Shown piece by piece: positions 61,004-64,000 of a DNA stretch of 64,000 nt. The first letter of the stretch is position 1; every line of letters starts with the position of its first letter. The translations under genes and the position numbers were made by a program. The notes beneath the pieces were generated by a model, which made no database searches, was not told the DNA's origin, and saw nothing but the letters and a program-made list of their open reading frames with translations. Source of the stretch: Pedobacter sp. ISL-64 (GTDB lineage Bacteria > Bacteroidota > Bacteroidia > Sphingobacteriales > Sphingobacteriaceae); assembly GCF_018613605.1 (NCBI RefSeq), contig NZ_JAGGPU010000004.1, positions 372,001 through 436,000 of the forward strand. The letters run 5' to 3'.

Positions 61004-64000
61004 ACAAGTTTTTCATTTCCCATAAAAACCCAATTCTGGCAGTATTGCTCATTATACTGGTTGGCGGAGTATATGCTTTCAGTCAGCTAAAAACAGGACT
61101 TTTTCCAGAAATTACTTTTCCAAAGATCAAAATTATTGCCGATGCAGAATTACAGCCGGTTGATAAAATGGTGGTTACCGTAACCCGGCCTTTAGAAAAT
61201 GCAGTAAAACAGGTGCCCGATCTTCAATTGGTTAGGAGTACCACCAGTAGGGGCAGTTGCGAGCTTTCTGCATTTATGAACCCTGGTGCCGATATCGATC
61301 TGAGTCAGCAGCGGATAGAATCGCAGATTGCGAAAATCAGTGCTTCGTTGCCAGCTGGGGTTAATGTTTCGGTAGAGAAGATGAATCCGTCTATCCTTCC
61401 GGTAAGTGGATACAGCTTAGAAAGTCATAATTATTCGTCTGTTGAACTGAAAAAAATTGCCACTTATACCGTAAAACCCTTTCTTTCGCAGGTTGATGGT
61501 GTTTCTGAGATCCGTGTAATCGGTGGTAAAAGCAAAGAATACTGGCTGGAGCTTGATGCACAGAAAATGCAGGCGCTGGGTATTACTCCCGATCAGATCA
61601 GCAATGCCCTCAGCCAAACCAATTTTATTAAATCTAACGGCTACCTCGCCGATCACAGTTATCTTTACCTATCTGTAACCGATGCCACTGTAAAAAACAA
61701 AAGCGATCTGGAAAATCTGGTGTTGAGCAGAAAGGGCAACCGGATTATTAAGGTAATGGATATTGCCAAGGTAAATATTCAGCAGAGTGTAGAATATACC
61801 CGCATCAACGCGAATGGGAAAGATGGAATCCTGATTGCAGTAATCAAACAACCTAATGCCAATCTGGTCGATCTTTCTAACAAGATGTTTACCAAAGTAG
61901 AACAGCTCAAACACATCCTACCAGCGGGAGTAAGCATTAAACCTTATTATGTACAGGCCGATTTTGTAAACGAATCGGTAAAAAGTGTACGCGATAGTTT
62001 ATTAATTGGTTTAGCATTGGCCATTTTGGTGGCCATTATTTTTCTAAGGTCGTTCAAAGCAAGTGTTACCATTTTAATCACCATCCCGGTTACGCTTTGT
62101 TTAACCGTAATTGTGCTTTATTTTATTGGCTATTCGCTCAATATCATGACCCTTGGTGCCATTGCAGCTGCCATAGGTTTAATTATAGACGATGCTATAG
62201 TGGTGGTAGAGCAGATCCATCGCACACATGAAGAACATCCCGAAGAATTGACCATGAGGTTGTTGAGCAAGGCGGTGAGTTATCTTTTCCCAGCCATGTT
62301 AGGTTCTTCTATCAGTACTATCGTGATATTCGTTCCCTTTGTACTGATGACTGGCGTTGCAGGTTCTTACTTTCAGGTGATGACCAATACCATGATCATT
62401 ACCCTGGTCTGTTCCTTCTTTGTTACCTGGATTGGTTTGCCTGTGATTTATCTTTTGCTTACCCGTAAAGGGGGCAGTCATGCAGCAACCGGCAAAAAAG
62501 TAGTGGTACACGAGGTTAAATCGCAAAACTGGGTGCGTTATTTTATACAGCGACCTTATATCTCGATCATATTTATGCTCGGGTTGATTGTATCGATCGT
62601 GCTCGTTTTCCCACGTTTAGAAACCGGATTTCTCCCCGAAATGGACGAAGGCAGTATTGTGTTGGATTATGCTTCGCCTCCAGGTACCTCACTCGAAGAA
62701 ACCGACAGAATGCTTAAACAGGTAGAAAAGGAGATTGTTAAAATTCCAGATGTTCAGGCGTATTCGCGAAGAACGGGAACGCAGATGGGCTTTTTTATTA
62801 CCGAACCAAATACTGGCGATTACCTGATCCAGCTGAAGCATAATAGAACAAAAAGCACAGAAGAAGTGATCTCGGAGATACGAACGCACATCGAAAATAC
62901 ACAACCTGCATTGGTAATCGATTTCGGGCAGGTAATTGGTGATATGCTTGGCGATTTAATGAGTTCTACCCAGCCCATCGAGGTGAAAATTTTTGGAAAC
63001 GACCAGGAAAAACTACAGGCTTTATCTAAAAAGGTAGCCGATCTGGTTTCGCATGTAGATGGTACAGTCGATGTGTTTGATGGTATTGTACGCTCAGGGC
63101 CAACGGTAAATATCCAACCCAATTTTACTATGCTGGCACAATATGGTGTTAGTCCGGTATCCTTTCAATCGCAGCTCCAAACCGCAATGCAGGGAACTTT
63201 AATTGGCGATTTATACGATAAACAACAGCTTTCACCCATCCGCATGGTATACCCCGGAAGCAGAACTTTTAGCGTGGCCGATATTAATAAGCTTAAAATT
63301 TTCTTGCCTGATGGAACAGCGGTGCCCATTCAACAAATGGCCAAGGTTGATCTTAAAGCCGGAATTGCCGAAGTTGCTAGGGAAAACCTGCAAACCATTG
63401 GGGTAGTTACCGCAAGGCTCGATAACCGTGATCTTGGAAGCGTAATGAAAGATCTTCAGAAAGCCGTAAATACCAACATAAATCTGCCTTCGGGTTATCA
63501 TATCGAATATGGCGGTGCATATAAAGAACAGCAACAATCGTTCTCCGAACTGCTCACCATTCTTATTGCATCCAGTTTGTTGGTGTCTAGCGTAATCTTA
63601 TTTCTATTTAAAGATTTTAAAATTGCCTTTTTAATATTATTGATCTCAGTGCTGGGCATTTCTGGAAGTTATTTAGCCTTATTTTTAACCCATACACCAC
63701 TCAATGTAGGCAGTTATACAGGCTTAATTATGATTGTGGGTATTATCGGCGAGAATGCCATATTTACCTTTTTACAGTTTAAAGAATCTCTTGCCAAACA
63801 AAGTGTTGATGATGCCATAACCTTTGCCATCTCTACCCGGTTAAGGCCAAAATTAATGACTGCACTTGGGGCAATTATCGCCTTAATGCCTCTGGCTTTA
63901 GGTATTGGTGCTGGTGCACAGCTGCATCAACCATTAGCCATTGCTGTTATTGGTGGTTTTATAGTAGCCATGCCTTTATTGCTGGTGGCCTTGCCCAGCC
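61000..64000 (+). CDS. RND efflux permease (HAE1/HME superfamily), 3' truncated by window
   Basis: The frame is open from ATG 61000 to the window end (1000 residues); the last ~20-50 residues are missing. A first helix (PILAVLLIILVGGVYAFSQL), a periplasmic docking region, then the helix block with GAIAAAIGLIIDDAIVVVEQ, whose Asp-Asp pair is the proton-relay site of RND pumps. A second such repeat (IVGIIGENAIFTFLQFKES) has Glu-Asn rather than Asp-Asp, as in other RND proteins where only the first is catalytic. The HAE1/HME distinction is not clear from sequence; neighbours are TolC and an adaptor lipoprotein. Substrates are unknown. Confidence 0.93.
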   Translation, partial: MNKFFISHKNPILAVLLIILVGGVYAFSQLKTGLFPEITFPKIKIIADAELQPVDKMVVTVTRPLENAVKQVPDLQLVRSTTSRGSCELSAFMNPGADIDLSQQRIESQIAKISASLPAGVNVSVEKMNPSILPVSGYSLESHNYSSVELKKIATYTVKPFLSQVDGVSEIRVIGGKSKEYWLELDAQKMQALGITPDQISNALSQTNFIKSNGYLADHSYLYLSVTDATVKNKSDLENLVLSRKGNRIIKVMDIAKVNIQQSVEYTRINANGKDGILIAVIKQPNANLVDLSNKMFTKVEQLKHILPAGVSIKPYYVQADFVNESVKSVRDSLLIGLALAILVAIIFLRSFKASVTILITIPVTLCLTVIVLYFIGYSLNIMTLGAIAAAIGLIIDDAIVVVEQIHRTHEEHPEELTMRLLSKAVSYLFPAMLGSSISTIVIFVPFVLMTGVAGSYFQVMTNTMIITLVCSFFVTWIGLPVIYLLLTRKGGSHAATGKKVVVHEVKSQNWVRYFIQRPYISIIFMLGLIVSIVLVFPRLETGFLPEMDEGSIVLDYASPPGTSLEETDRMLKQVEKEIVKIPDVQAYSRRTGTQMGFFITEPNTGDYLIQLKHNRTKSTEEVISEIRTHIENTQPALVIDFGQVIGDMLGDLMSSTQPIEVKIFGNDQEKLQALSKKVADLVSHVDGTVDVFDGIVRSGPTVNIQPNFTMLAQYGVSPVSFQSQLQTAMQGTLIGDLYDKQQLSPIRMVYPGSRTFSVADINKLKIFLPDGTAVPIQQMAKVDLKAGIAEVARENLQTIGVVTARLDNRDLGSVMKDLQKAVNTNINLPSGYHIEYGGAYKEQQQSFSELLTILIASSLLVSSVILFLFKDFKIAFLILLISVLGISGSYLALFLTHTPLNVGSYTGLIMIVGIIGENAIFTFLQFKESLAKQSVDDAITFAISTRLRPKLMTALGAIIALMPLALGIGAGAQLHQPLAIAVIGGFIVAMPLLLVALPS

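Overview
The window looks like the chromosome of a Bacteroidota bacterium, most likely Sphingobacteriaceae (Pedobacter-like). The evidence is a SusC/SusD pair, a hybrid two-component PUL regulator, AT-rich leaders without clear Shine-Dalgarno sequences, a TAnnTTTG-type -7 box, and RagB/NIPSNAP/HTCS-type families. The genus is an inference; there is no rRNA or marker gene here.

Layout. (1) 1-3249: the 3' part of a DPP4-type S9 peptidase, a secreted NIPSNAP protein, three ~170-bp tandem repeats and an orphan response-regulator receiver. (2) 3802-21723: a polysaccharide utilization locus. It encodes a very large GH31 enzyme with FN3, discoidin, dockerin and a probable cohesin-like module, an HTCS sensor/regulator, SusC, SusD, and GH30, GH35 and GH5 enzymes. 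GH30 (endo-beta-1,6-galactanase-like) plus GH35 (beta-galactosidase) suggest a galactose-rich plant glycan. A 158-bp hairpin element with perfect 20-bp ends closes the locus. (3) 22361-46997: tRNA-Lys(UUU) followed by a ~24.6-kb integrative mobilizable element (IME). A 17-bp copy of the tRNA 3' end recurs at 46981-46997, which fixes both borders. The element carries a tyrosine integrase with altered active-site motifs, a SulP/NhaA ion-transport pair, a HEPN + SWIM + SNF2-helicase cassette, a mob block (MobC, MobB-type relaxase, oriT-like inverted repeats), small HTH proteins flanking a ten-unit 8-bp repeat array, an arsenic-resistance operon with two extra metallophosphoesterases and a Cys-rich protein, a YnfA-family protein, and two-component genes of which one kinase is decayed. 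No conjugation (tra) genes are seen, so transfer would need a helper. (4) 46998-64000: host chromosome again. It holds the probable native tRNA terminator, a MITE-like repeat, an SDR/AraC pair with a tandem operator, a nitrilase-family hydrolase, an AraC gene split at an A9 tract, an SRPBCC protein, an LTA-synthase-like membrane sulfatase-fold protein, an HD-domain protein, an OmpR/HisKA pair, a PAP2 phosphatase, and a TolC-MFP-RND efflux operon cut by the window end.

How it works together. In the PUL, HTCS should sense a released oligosaccharide, SusCD should import it, and the GH enzymes should depolymerise it outside and in the periplasm. In the IME, two ArsR-type regulators with near-identical palindromic operators probably control arsenate reduction (ArsC), arsenite export (Acr3) and possibly arsinothricin acetylation (ArsN). 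The best candidates for undescribed biology are the HEPN/SWIM/SNF2 cassette, the Cys-rich protein and twin phosphoesterases in the ars operon, the 8-bp repeat array, and the homopolymer-split AraC gene.
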